Shown one piece after another: positions 1 through 10,531 of a DNA stretch of 64,000 bases. Origin of the DNA: Agarophyton chilense (taxonomy: Eukaryota; Rhodophyta; Florideophyceae; Gracilariales; Gracilariaceae). The stretch is taken from assembly GCA_030374765.1 (NCBI GenBank), contig JARGXX010000017.1:1-64000 (forward strand), read 5' to 3'. The translations under genes and the position numbers were made by a program. The notes under the pieces were generated by a model. The model was given only the letters and a program-made list of their open reading frames with translations. It was not told where the DNA came from and did no database searches. Within the stretch, counting starts at the first letter, position 1, and each line of letters begins with the position of its first letter.

Positions 1-179
1 CCAATATCTGGTGCGTTCGAGCGCATATTTAAAATATCTGAAAAGTTTGGGGGTTTTCTGAGAACAAGAAAAGGGTGGAGGTATATTATTGGAAGCAGAA
101 TGTTTCGAAGCTTCTCTCCCATCCATCGCATTGCAACGCGTGGGAGACCATACCACGATCGCTCTCTCTCTCTTCAACC

Positions 180-2833
180 ATGGCTCCGAAGCGCAAATCG
201 AGAAGCGAGAACACTAGCGGGCGCGGTACAAAATCACGGCGGCATGGAGGGGATGCGGAGGGCGGAAGGGACAAGGGGCGTAGGCTCCAGGGCGCGAGTG
301 GAGAGAAGGGAGGCGTGCGCCTGAGAGGTAGATCAAGGCAAGATGGTGGGAAAGGAGAGGCGAGTAGGGGCAAAGGAAACGCTGTTCGCGCAAAGGAGAC
401 GGTGACGGAGGAGAGTGCGGAGCAAATCACGTCGCGTACGGAGCAAATCACGTCGCCTACGGGAGAGATGGTGCGGAGCGGCGATGGAAAACGGGATGGC
501 GTGCGAAGCAACCGCACGCGTGTACCTAGAAGTGGATTGCGGGGGAGGGCGAGCAGAGTTCCAGGGAGGACAAGGAGAGGGGATGCATCCGAGCGGACTC
601 TAAGTGCTGTATTCACGTCTTCAGCTGATGTGGAGCCGGTAAATCCATGCTCTATACCTGAAGGAGGTGAAGAGATTCCGAAGGAGAGGACGAAGGGGCG
701 TAAGGAGGGAGAGAGAATGATCGGAGAACGTTGATCCCGCCTCAGAGGCGTTGAAGAAGCAGGGGCATCGTTTACGGGTATGAGGGAAGAGGACGGTGAT
801 GATGAGATACAGAAAGGGAGAATAGAGAGTAGCCGTGGTGGGGAGGGTAGAATAGGTGGACCCAGTAGTGGTCTAATCGCGGGCGCAAGAGTCGTTCGAG
901 AGAGAACAGAAGGAGAGAGTGTTGGAGTTACCGCGGGGGAACAGGCGGAAAGACGGGAGGGGGCGAACTTGGATTACGTGGAAGAAAGGAGAGAGCGTGC
1001 AAGGGAAAGAATGGGGAGTGTTCGAGTTACAGGAAGAAGAGCGATAGACGAAAGGGAAAGCAGAGAAGTGCATGTGAGTGAGGGGGGAGAAGGGGGTTTG
1101 CTGGAGGGAGAACACGTGGTTCAGGGGAGGAAGGCGATGGAAGAGCAGCAGTTCTTTCTCATCAGGGAGAAGATGTCGAGCGTTTGCCACCGAGGAGAGG
1201 GGTGGGTTTGGGAGTTGAAGGGTTTGAGGTGAACGCAAGGCGAAGGACGCCGGAAGGTATGCGAGTAAGGAGAAACATTGAATTCACAAGGAATAATGAT
1301 AACGGGGAGAATGCGAATTTAAATGTCGTGGAGAACGCCGTCCATAAAATGGAAGATGAAGCAAATGATGATGACATAGGTTTGTTGCCGCGGTCGATGC
1401 TAATTGAGAAGATGAATGTGTTGAAGGGACAAATGGGACGTATGAAGGAAGACAGCTACAGTGTGATGGTGAGTTTGAAAATGACCCAAACGGAGCTGGA
1501 TCGGGCGAGGGAGGAAATGAAGCAGCAGAATGTGCTGATCGAGAGTTTGAGGGAGGCGTTGAAAGGTAGAATCGCTGGGGAAGGGAGGGGGGAGGGAGGC
1601 GTGACGCGGCGACGAAAGTATGACATTGGAGTGCAGGAATGCTTTTATGGATTTGCACGTCGTGTGTATGATAGGATTCTTCATTATGCAAAACTGGAGG
1701 CATCGGAACTTTGCTTCGACACCGAGAATATGGGTCGAAGCTGGAAGAATAGAAGTGAGGCGGTTGGGGAGAGTAGGGAGGAAAGTATGTTTGTGGTGGG
1801 AGAGAAGGAAATGGTTCCGAGATGTCCAATTGAGGTTGCATATGAGATGAGACCGTATACGCCGTCGACAGAGGGCGGGAGCCATTTGTTGTTGAAGCAC
1901 GTGGTAGAGACTGAGTTAATGGGAGAGAAATGGGAGTCGATAAGGGAAGCGGGGAGGAGAGGGGAGTGCGTGGAAAATGTAAGTGCGGATAGGTGCTTGA
2001 GACAGAGAATGAAGCAGACATTGAGCAATGTGGTTGGGGTGCGGAAGCGAGCAGCGCGTGATAAGCTGTTTTCCATGCTTGGATATGATTTGATCGCGAA
2101 ACGAGCTAAGGTGACTGAAGGGACGGAGCTTTGGGCGGAGTTGGAGAAGCAGATTGAGGAGCCGCAGGAGAAGTTGACGGGGTCGGGGGAGGATGGGAGA
2201 GGTAAGCTGTGTGCGTGGAGAACGAGTGCGATTGAAGATATTACTTATTCTGGATCGAAGGTGTCTGAGAACTTGGAGGACTTTGGTGAGGCAGATATGT
2301 ATTCTCGAAATCAGGTGTCGTTGAAATTGTTGGAGGAGTTTATGGGCTACGCGGTAGAGAGTCACAGAAATGGAGAAAGGCAGTATGTAGATGGGACGGT
2401 GATGCATCTTGCGCGACTTGATGCATGGATTGGATGTGTGGTGACCACGATGTATAGAGACGTTGGGCGGGGAGGCCAAAGGCAACTTTTGTTCTCGACG
2501 CTGTTTGGGAGGTTTCTGCCACTGGCTGTTGAGGACATATTGAGGGTTGCCTGGAACATGGTGAAGGATGAGTATGCTGAGGAGTTTGAGAATGATGGAT
2601 TCTGTGGAGGGAATCGTAGAGATGTGAGTGGGAATAAGGAGAGAATCGCGACGGTTGGGCTATGGATACCGTCGAGAGAGAAAATCTATCTGGCGGTAAG
2701 GGAGGAGTTTTTCATGGATAATCTCACGAGAAGACTTGGAGCGGTGTTAGATTGCTATATAGCGTCATGTGGACCAGAAGAACCACGGTTCAAGCGCTTA
2801 GCGTTGGGGAGTAGGCAAGGAGTGGGAGAGTGA
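180..2833 (+). pseudogene. Coiled-coil accessory protein of Plavaka-like element 1 (one stop, one frameshift)
   Basis: Function unknown. By position it may be a DNA-binding or regulatory partner of the transposase, as TnpA is in En/Spm; that is inference. The start at 180 (MAPKRKSR, a basic nuclear-localisation-like segment) is chosen because copy 2 begins the same way (MLSKRKRTSG at 58531). The N-terminal third is rich in Arg, Lys, Gly and Glu. A single in-frame TGA at 732-734 interrupts it, and the frame must change between 1082 and 1232. The remaining 549-codon frame (1184-2833) is fully open. It holds a heptad-like coiled coil (from SMLIEKMNVLKG to SLREALKG), then a conserved globular part (FYGFARRVYDRILHYAKLE) shared with copy 2. 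An intron instead of a frameshift is possible. No known domain was recognised. Confidence 0.65.
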
Positions 2834-2920
2834 TAAGGTACGGGGGGATAAGGGGGTAAGGAGGTGCAGCAAGATGGGGGTCGGCTATGGAAAAAAAGCA
2901 GCGGTGCCTATTTCATTGGA

Positions 2921-5900
2921 TCATGTGCCTTGGGAGGTATTATTATGGGTGCCACCCAGTGGTGGTGTTGGAGAAGTAGGGCTTGGCAGTTGGGTCTCGG
3001 TAGAATCTGTTGAGGTAAAATCGATGGAAGCGCCAGTGCAATCGAGGGGTGAAGGCGGGTGCGGGGTAGTTTTGGCGAAGTACATGAACGGGGCCGAGAA
3101 TGGAAGAGGATGGTACGAGGCCAAACCAGGGAGAGACGTTGTCGGAGTTGGAAGTGTTTGAGATAGGAAGGGGGTGGGCGGTGTGGTTTTGTTTGTCGTC
3201 TGTTGCCCATCGGAGGCAGATGCAATTGAGAGAGACATCGACTTGATCCTGGGGTGGAACGAGTTCGAGGAACTGAACGAAGGTGAACTCGTTATGAGTG
3301 GAAGGGGAAGAAGGGGTGGTGAAGCGAAGAAGAGAGTTGAGCTTGCAGACCCAGGCGGTGGGAGTGGGGTTGGAGAAGCTGGACCGGCAACGAGGATGTG
3401 GGAGAACTTTGGGGTTTTAGAGGGACTGAAGGAGGGAGCAGCGAGGATACGTTGAATGAGTGGGAGAGGGGGATCTTTGACGGCGAGCTCGTTTCGATGG
3501 GCGATGTAGTCGTCTAGGGTTGGGGTGAAGCCGCCGACGACGTATGCGGAATTGACGAATGTGAGACGGGTTTGGCGGAGAGTGGGGGAGTCCTGGTTGA
3601 GAGCTAGTGTTTCGAGTGTGAGTGTGACGAAGGAGGGGAGTGCGAGGGTTCCAATCTGTGAGATGATGGCGATAGTGTCTGGGGAGAATAGGTCCTGAAG
3701 GGAAGAGATTGTTGAGTGGGGGTTTGCTCGAAGGAATTTGTGAGCGGTGATGAGATCGGAAAAGGAGGTGTGCTTGCCATCACGGACGAAACCTGGTTTG
3801 CGGGCTTGGAAGGGAGGAGGAGGGGCATAGGAGGATGAGGTGACGGAAGGATCAGCGGAGAGAGAAATCCAATTGTTGACGGCATCGGAGCGTTTGATGG
3901 CACGGATGGTTTCGTTGTGCGCGGTGGGTCTGCGCTTGGAGGTTCGGGAGTAATGTGCTTTGAAGAGGGTATGGGCTTGTTCGAAGATGCCTGCATCGTT
4001 GAAGTGGAGACCCCCAAAGCGTCGAATGTCGTCTACGATGTGATCGAGGAGGTGGAATTTGAGGGTGCCAAGGTTAGAGGTATGGTATGGACCGAGAACA
4101 TCGACAGCTCTGTGCTTGAAGGAATGGATTTGGGAGGCGAGTTTGGCAAGACGAGAAGTGGTCCATTCGGGGACGGAGTTGTAGCACATGGAGGTGAGGA
4201 GGAGGTCTGTGTACTTGGAGAAGACGGTTGTGATGGGAGCGGAATTGGCTTCGTCACAGCAGCGGTCGAAGAAGGCGCCGATGAAGGGGAAGACCATGTA
4301 GAGGGCGCGGTAGTCTTTTGCTTCTAGCATGCCGCGGACGCCGTCAGTTGTGAAGAAGCCGTTGAGGGACTGCCCGCTTTCGGAAGTAGAGAAGTCGATG
4401 TGGAGGCCGGTAGCTGGGGAATGGTTTTCGATGGCGGTGAGGATGAAGTTGGACTGCTTGAGGATGGAGGTGCGGACGGAGTGGAAGGAACGGCGGGAGT
4501 TTGTGGAGCTGATGGTGGTGAAGAGGTGTTCTGATTTGAGACGTTCGATGGCGGCGAGCTTGATGAGTTTGGAAACGCCGAGGTGGAAGTTGTGGAGGGG
4601 TTCGAAGGGGAAGATGTTGTATGGGGTGAGGAGGGGGGTGATGTTGAAAAGGGGGTAAGACTCGAAGAGGGAGGGGTATTTAGCGAGGGAGAGGGAGTGG
4701 AGTGCTTGGAGAGCTTGTTCCTTGAAGTTGCGCGAGACTCTTGGCTTGCGGGCGAGGAGAGCTGCTTCGGAGTCCTTGAGGAGGGAGAAGTGTTTGTTGC
4801 GAGCTGCAAGGGTGAGGGGAAGAGATCGAGGGGGATGGGCGTGAGAGTGTTGGTGGAGTTGTGAGCGAGGGACAGAGCATCTGTGGCAAGGGTGCTGGGG
4901 CGGGTGCCGTGGGAGATGGCGAGAATATCCTTTGCCTCGGGAATGTCTGCGCAGTAGCTGGCGATGATGGGGTGGCATTGACGAAGAACGCCGTCTGCGT
5001 CGCGGAAGGGGAAACCGGGGAGGGCGGAAGAAAAGAGAGGTTGAAGGAGGGAGGAGATGGTCTGCTGTATGAGTTCCATTTTTGTTTGGCGGGGGATGGA
5101 GGAGGAATGAGTGATGATATCTGCATCTGGAGAAGGAGTGATTGGGGTGAAGGAGGTGGGAAGATAGCCGAGGAGTGTGAGATTGTCGGAGATGCATTTG
5201 CGGCGAAAGGAGTCGGAGAAGTTGAGAAGGGTGATGTGGAGGGGGTAGGAGGTGATGGAAGAAGATTTGAAAGAGGTAGAGGACTTGTCGGAGTAGATTT
5301 GGACGAGGCCGATGAAGGAGTCGATACCGGTGGAGTGAGGAAGATGCCAGACGATGTTATCTTTTGTGGACTGCATGATGGCGGTCTTGAGTGCGGGGAT
5401 GACTTTTGAGCCAAGGGTGGCTGCCATGGGGTGTGCGAAGGCGGGAGAGCCGGAGGCGGATGTTTGGGAGATGGGGTGGAAAAAGGTGTTCTTGAAGTGT
5501 GCGAGGGCGAGCTGTTGTATGAGGACATGGATTGCGTCTTTCTGGAAGAGGGTTGCGGAGAAGCGTTTGTGGGGATCGAAGATGGTGGAGGGGGCGAAAC
5601 CAATGGACCTGATTCTCTGGTGGAAGAGGTCTGCCTGGAGCTCGAGGCATTGCTTTGCGGAGGAGACTGAGTTCCGGAATGTTGATTCGGAGAAGTGGGG
5701 ATCATTAAGGAGAGTGATGAGTTCGTCAGCCTTTCGTTGTCCAAGCTTGGAGGCGATGGAGGAGATGTAGAGGACCATTTTCTCCAGGTGGGGGTTGTCG
5801 AGGGGGGGACTGGAAGGAGGAGGGAGGGAGGAGAGAGCGAGAGAGGAGGGGGAACCGAGAGGGGCAGTGGCGACGTGGATGGCGTCCTGGGTGTGGAGGG

Positions 5901-6165
5901 AGAGAGAGAGCTGGTCTTGGAGGTAGGAGTCATGGTGTGCGAGAGGGACGTTGTCAGAAGGGCGATGTGAGGGAGGAGGATGAGGGGGGAGTTGTGAGGT
6001 GGACTTGTGGCGTTTTGCGCGGGGGGGGAAGTTGGGTTCATTTCGGCCAGGGGAGAGGAAGCGCTTGTTGACGGAGAGGCGATGAGGGCACCTTCTCTGG
6101 TGCCGCTGGAGGGCGGGGATTTCTCGGGCGAAGAAGGAGCAACCGTTGAAGCAGCAGGAAGGCAT
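2921..6165 (-). pseudogene. Plavaka-type transposase, copy 1 (one frameshift)
   Basis: Predicted cut-and-paste transposase with an RNase H-like nuclease. The start at 6165 is chosen because it opens directly onto a zinc finger (CCFNGCSFF...LQRHQRRC), typical of the family; an upstream ATG at 6288 adds about 40 unlikely residues. Motifs in order: IYSDKSSTS (first catalytic Asp) with YPLHITLLN; RRKC...LLGYLP; GFPFRDADGVLRQCHP; ASYCADIPEA; a CHRC zinc knuckle; FEPLHNFHLGVSKL; LKFHLLDHI; and IFEQAHTLFKAHY (likely catalytic Glu). The frame shifts once at about 4896-4903, inside a C/G run just before the CHRC knuckle; copy 2 is continuous there. The C-terminal tail is Ser/Pro-rich. The family call is strong; assignment of catalytic residues is by family pattern. 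Confidence 0.8.
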
Positions 6166-6288
6166 GGTGGGTGGAGGAGAGGTGGTGGGAAAGAAGTTGG
6201 TAGGGGAGCGTAGACGGAGAGAGAGTATGGTGCACACAGGGCACGTGACAGGGGAGGGCGGTGGAGAATAATATAGAATGCAAGGCAC

Positions 6289-6755
6289 GTGAGGTCTGCC
6301 AGGTCGGGCTGCGATTCTATTGCGATTGATATGGATGGTACTAAATGTTCAATTTCTATTTTGAGGTCCAGTTTGGGACCGGTTGTTTGTACTAATCTGT
6401 CAATCTAGAGCGCACAAAGATTGAATCTGCTCCTGCACCACTTCTCTACTTTTACCTTTAAACTGCGGTGACAGAAAGATTCACGCTAGTTTTACCTCCA
6501 TCAAAACTAGAAAAACTGCAGATATGTGCTAGTTTTCCTTCCCATACAAACTAGCACTAATGAACGAATGAGAATATTTTCGGAAATTAACACCTCCAAA
6601 TTTGGATAAATTCACGGGTTTTTCGATCATTTCAATTCGTCCTTTTTTGACCACTGAACTAGCATTCCGAGAATACTGACGTACCCGGAACACCGGTCCG
6701 ACTGCGTATAAACGCTTCTTGCGTCCCCCATGGTTCGCGCTTAACGAGGGGGGTA
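6289..6755. other. Flank of the Plavaka-like element with clustered CTAGTTT hairpins
   Basis: No gene seen. The stretch is AT-richer than the element and holds several copies of CTAGTTT/AAACTAG. Two form hairpins (6486-6510 and 6526-6557). It may contain the subterminal repeats and end of copy 1, but no terminal inverted repeat could be matched. Confidence 0.4.
6486..6557. repeat. Two adjacent inverted repeats built on CTAGTTT
   Basis: The first is CTAGTTTT (6486-6493) against AAAACTAG (6503-6510). The second is a perfect 10-bp pair, GTGCTAGTTT (6526-6535) against AAACTAGCAC (6548-6557), with a 12-nt loop. Arrays of short subterminal repeats are bound by accessory proteins in CACTA-like elements, so these could be binding sites; that is inference. 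Confidence 0.55.
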
Positions 6756-7422
6756 TGTAGTATTCTACTATGTCGGGGAATCCGATAGGATGATTTTTCG
6801 CGAAGTCGCGGTTGGAAGTCATAAGTGAGAGATGTCATCAAACTTGTGATATGAAACGGGACACCGCGTAGAATGCCAGGAGGAAGGGTACATTAGTGGA
6901 ACACGTGGTATCACGAGTGGACTGGCTTGCAACGGCGCATGTAGTGGCGATCCACGTGGCAGGTTTTACTACCCTTTGTAGCTAGACATCCATTAGGGAC
7001 CATACCCATACAGTGGTTTGGCTAAGTGGCTGACTACTGGGTACTATTTATATATTTATTTGGGCACTCACCCTGGTACACAGTATATAGTGTACAAGAG
7101 GTGAGCGCCGACTCCAAGTAAAGGAGACAACATGGGCATCATGACTATTCTGTTCCTCGCTTAGGATTCCTTAACCGGAGATCCGGACGAGCTATAATAG
7201 ATAGTCAGCCCCCAAACATTTCATGAGCCGTCTCGTACCTACGTTCCATCAACGTTTTAAAGTTGCACTGTTCACCCTCGCTGGCTAGTAGAGGCCTTAC
7301 ACCCCACTACCAGCTCGCTGGTGTTGTAGCTCTACCACCCCTTTTCCTTCGCCGCAAGCGACCCATCGGCAGTTCGAACGCTGTCGCAGGTGTCTGCTCT
7401 CTCTGTTAGAGCGGATACTACA
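6756..7422 (+). mobile_element. LTR (copy 1), related to the solo LTR at 15.6 kb
   Basis: Begins TGTAGTAT and ends ATACTACA, the short inverted ends of an LTR, and matches the sequence at 15567-16282 over its length apart from a gap of about 50 bp. It carries a TATA-like TATTTATATATTTATT and lies in the same orientation as the other copy. The 5 bp on the left (GGGTA) and right (CGCTG) differ, so no target duplication survives. It may be a solo LTR that has lost its flanks, or the 5' LTR of a decayed element whose interior follows. Confidence 0.75.
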
Positions 7423-7603
7423 CGCTGGAAGATCAAGCCCATACATTATAAAAATCTATGAGGCGTTAGCAGCAGTTCAGGGATCCAGTGATGCGTCAGC
7501 CGCTGAGCAGAGCACCCCGTACCAGCCCACTGTACCGGTTGAAACGCCTTGGGAGTGTACGGGAGACGTTCTGTGCGTACAAACGGTACTTGGTCGGTCT
7601 AAG

Positions 7604-7861
7604 AAGCCCCCACAGATTAAAAAGCCTGTGGTAGTCGTAAAGACTTGGTGGCGATCAGGGATCTACTGCTTAATGGGAAGGTACCGCAAGTGGTGCCGCA
7701 TAATCTTTCAAGCACATTACAGCTTTGGATGTAGATTAAAACCATATTCTTTTGTTATGAACTCTTCTTGGGAAGCTTTGTAGAGATTTTACACGCCTGC
7801 CTCTGGTTAACGCAAAATTTGGAAGGGTGAAACAATCGTTACACATTTGGGGTGTCTGACC
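7604..7861 (+). repeat. Dispersed repeat, copy 1 (inverted copy at 17948-18201)
   Basis: Aligns by eye with the reverse complement of 17948-18201. Shared blocks include AAGACTTGGTGGCGAT, CCGCAAGTGGTGCCGC and TACACGCCTGC. One frame gives a peptide like DLVAIRDLLLNGKVPQVVP, with DLVAICDLELNRKLPQVVP in the other copy, so it descends from coding sequence, perhaps an interior part of an LTR element. Frames are broken by stops in both copies. Family not recognised. Confidence 0.55.
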
Positions 7862-8466
7862 AAATTACAGGGTTTCTGACCTCTAGTAAGCATTGACATA
7901 AGTCGTTGGTTGCGTTGGTTTGAGAAAACCAAGAAGAAGAAGTTTCTATCGAAGTACTTATATATCATTTCATATATCTAAGCCATTTAGTAACGCAAAA
8001 GGCTTAATATCACCCAAATTTAATGTAAATTCTGGGCCACAGAGTCACATCCGAAGATGGCGCCCACAGATAGGTATCAGGTTATGTGATGATTTACAGA
8101 AATTATTACGTTTTGTTGCGTCTACACGTAAATTTAGGGCAAAAATTGCTATTTGCGAACTGAATGAGGTTTGATACGAACGGCTCAAACGGAATTTTTG
8201 GTGAATAGTTTTGGTACATGTTCTACTTTCTACTAAATCTGTACCAAAAATGTACCCATTTCGCTCAACCAAAACCAACTAATAATTGAAAAATTCTATG
8301 TTTTCATTGGTATTGTACGTTAACATCAAATAAATTTAACTTTTTGAGGGACGAGGTAAGATGAGGAGTGTAAAAAGGGTTTACAGCCGTACCACTGTTC
8401 ATAGCACGAACATATCTCTGCTTATCGTCCTGCAGCAACGGCGCGATTGAGAACGTTTTTATAAAG
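7862..8466. other. No gene seen
   Basis: AT-rich stretch with only short, overlapping open frames on both strands and no recognisable domain. It ends at the upstream region of the 5S rRNA gene. Confidence 0.4.
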
Positions 8467-8472
8467 TATAAG
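8467..8472 (+). promoter_or_regulatory. TATA-like box of the 5S rRNA gene
   Basis: TATAAG starts 32 bp before the predicted 5' end of the 5S rRNA. A TATA-like element near -30 helps RNA polymerase III transcription of 5S genes in several eukaryotes, in addition to the internal control region. Confidence 0.45.
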
Positions 8473-8498
8473 AATGTACGGGATGAGCTTTTGAATCC

Positions 8499-8618
8499 AC
8501 ATTCGGCCATATCAAGTTGGCATACGCCGCATCCCATCCCGAACTGCGAAGCTAAGTCACTTTGAGCTGGGCTAGTACTGACATGAGGGATCGGTCTGGA
8601 ATCCCCAGTGCCGAATGT
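8499..8618 (+). rRNA. 5S ribosomal RNA
   Basis: A 120-nt 5S rRNA gene. Helix I forms between ACATTCGGC (8499-8507) and GCCGAATGT (8610-8618). Conserved landmarks are present in order: GGCCATA after helix I, the CGCA...TGCG helix around the ATCCCATCCCGAAC loop, GAAGCTAAG (A box of the internal control region), GGGCTAGTAC, and GGATCGGTCTGGAATCCCC (C box). A T-run follows directly. It stands alone here, not in a visible tandem array or next to other rRNA genes. Structure and control regions look intact, so it may be functional, but dispersed 5S pseudogenes exist and expression cannot be judged. The sequence is eukaryotic in type but does not by itself separate red algae from fungi. Confidence 0.88.
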
Positions 8619-8621
8619 TTA

Positions 8622-8626
8622 TTTTT
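8622..8626 (+). terminator. RNA polymerase III terminator of the 5S rRNA gene
   Basis: TTTTT on the non-template strand four bases after the 3' end of helix I, as expected for RNA polymerase III termination. Confidence 0.7.
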
Positions 8627-8748
8627 GGCTTTGCCACATATTTGCCTCACTCCTACCATTCTTCTTCTTGCACCATCGCACCATCGCACATTTTGCTTTC
8701 TGCTTCAATAAAACCTTTTTTATCCTTCCCGCTCACCCTCATCCTCCT

Positions 8749-8790
8749 CTTCCCCAACCTCTCTTCCCCAACCTCTCTTCCCCAACCTCT
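8749..8790 (+). repeat. 14-bp tandem repeat, three copies
   Basis: Three perfect copies of CTTCCCCAACCTCT, followed by a degenerate fourth (CAGCCCCAACCC). It lies in a pyrimidine-rich stretch downstream of the 5S gene. No coding role is evident. Confidence 0.85.
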
Positions 8791-8799
8791 CAGCCCCAA

Positions 8800-10505
8800 C
8801 CCATCAAGCGCAACGCCCTACGACCTCGCTCCTTCGAAAACTCTGAATCCGATCTATGTGCACCAATCCTGAATGCACTCTCTCTACCCAAACATGCTCG
8901 AAGGTGACCAGGACACAGAACAGTTTTTTGGATATCACACCGACCGCCCGCTCACAGGGCTGAGAGAACAGCACGCTCGCTTCACTCACGTCCCAGCGTT
9001 TCAGCTCTTCGAATGAGCCGCCAAATACTCATGAAGCCGCCTGGCGCAGCTTCATGAGACACGCTCGCCTGTTCGCCTGTTTACCCGCTTGCGAGCGCTG
9101 TGCACGCAACTGTAGCCGTTGCTCGGCGGAGGCTGAAGGAAGGTGCCGCCCGGAAGTGTAGATTGAAGGGTAGATTTCTGATCGCAGCCTGCTACACATG
9201 CACCGTTCCGTTTAAGCCCTGGCCTGTCTTTCAAAGCTCTTGTTCGCCTGAAAGCGGCGTGATTTGATTTCGGTGAACTGCCCCAATTCAGCTGGCCAAG
9301 CTCCCAACCGTTTGACCGTACCTGCAAGGGGCTGAAGGGCGCTCAACTCCATCAGCGGTGCCATCTCGCGTCTTTTAATCGGGCCCAACTCGCAGGTTCA
9401 TAGTGTTTGACCTGTCTCTCGCCCACTTCACCATGACAGCATGACAGCATTGATCAGAGCGCCGGCGTAAGTGGCCGGAGGTGTTCTTGCCTCTGTTGTG
9501 CTTGTACTGGACAAGTCGATTGTTTTGATGGATGGACGCTTGGCAATTGCATAGCCCGGTAGCGTTCGCCAAAAGTAGAAACATCCGATAATGAAGCATT
9601 GCACAAGGTGGGCGAAACGACGTGAGGAGAGGGATACAGGGTTTCATCGCACAGCCGAGATCGCTGGTTACATTGCTAATGTATCCATCATGCGCTCAAT
9701 GGCACGTGAAAAATACTTGGCCATCACTTTCGTGAATCGGAGAGTAGGGCCCAACTGAGATCTTCAGCCGTACAACCCACATTTGCTCCGAAACCCTTTG
9801 TTCGACATCGGTGGGATAGCCTTCCACAGCTCGGAACCGTCGCCGGCGAGAGACCTTGTGAGGCAAGGACAAGATCGGGATGCTTGCCAGACCTGAAGCT
9901 TTTTGTTGTCTGTATGAACATGAACGCTACTGTCGCCCTCAATGTCGTTTTGAGAGCCACTCGTTCAGCTGAGCAACACATCGTGAAGATGCACAAAAAA
10001 GTACCATCTATTCTAGCTTTGTGCATGCGGGTTTGAGATTAATTTACTCGCGCTGCGAGAATAGCCGACGATTGGACTCAAGCAAAGCAAGTCACCACCA
10101 GAAATTGTCAGACAGTATGTTGTCACGGCGGGAAGCGATTCGGAAGGAGATGAGTTCTGAATGCACAAACACCACGGTATCAATTCTCATGCCAAGCTTC
10201 TCTCCACCTCTAGACCGCCCCCCCTTCTCTTCAAAGCAACATCGGTAACCCATTTCGAAATCACTCAGCTTGATGAGTGAAAATCAGCGCGATCCAATCC
10301 GAATGCTTCGTGCATCGAATCTCGAAGCTTTGGCGCACGGAGCGTTGAGAACAAAAGCGCTTCAGTGCAGAGTTTTGCACTCGTAACCACATGGAGATAC
10401 TATCGGATGAATGCGCGATCAGGAGAATTCGAAGGCTGTTCAAAGCACTCTTCGAATTAGTACGCATCATGCCGTACTCCACAGGGAATGAAGAGCTTAG
10501 AAGCG
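8800..10505. other. No gene recognised upstream of the pseudokinase gene
   Basis: Only short open frames on both strands, none with a recognisable domain or consistent codon pattern. The last few hundred bases are the probable upstream region of the gene that starts at 10818. Confidence 0.4.
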
Positions 10506-10513
10506 TATATAAG
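10506..10513 (+). promoter_or_regulatory. TATA box of the PH-pseudokinase gene
   Basis: TATATAAG on the sense strand, about 310 bp before the chosen start codon. Between them lies a leader rich in C and T (10660-10740), as in many intron-poor eukaryotic genes. The leader would carry one upstream ORF. Confidence 0.5.
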
Positions 10514-10531
10514 ACACTTCCCGGGGAGAGC

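Larger units (their letters stand above)
1..6300. mobile_element. Plavaka-like (CACTA-related) DNA transposon, copy 1
   Basis: Two long convergent genes: a coiled-coil accessory gene on + (180-2833) and a zinc-finger transposase on - (6165-2921), with only 87 bp between their 3' ends. The same pair in the same orientation recurs at 58.5-64 kb, which defines the unit. The transposase carries the order of motifs known for fungal Plavaka transposases. Both promoter ends hold a TATATTATT-like box (near 84 on +, near 6270 on -). Terminal inverted repeats and target duplications were not found; the left end may lie outside the window, so the limits given are approximate. Confidence 0.75.

Noticed and set aside
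75..616. Minus-strand frame opposite the start of the accessory gene
   Set aside because: It is an Ser/Pro/Leu/Arg-rich complement of the basic N-terminus; the plus frame is conserved in copy 2.
2874..6213. Many plus-strand open frames opposite the Plavaka-like transposase
   Set aside because: They mirror the biased codons of the minus-strand transposase, have no domain, and the minus strand carries all family motifs.
8608..8907. Open frame just after the 5S gene
   Set aside because: It overlaps the terminator and a 14-bp tandem repeat, is Pro/Ser low-complexity and shows no domain.
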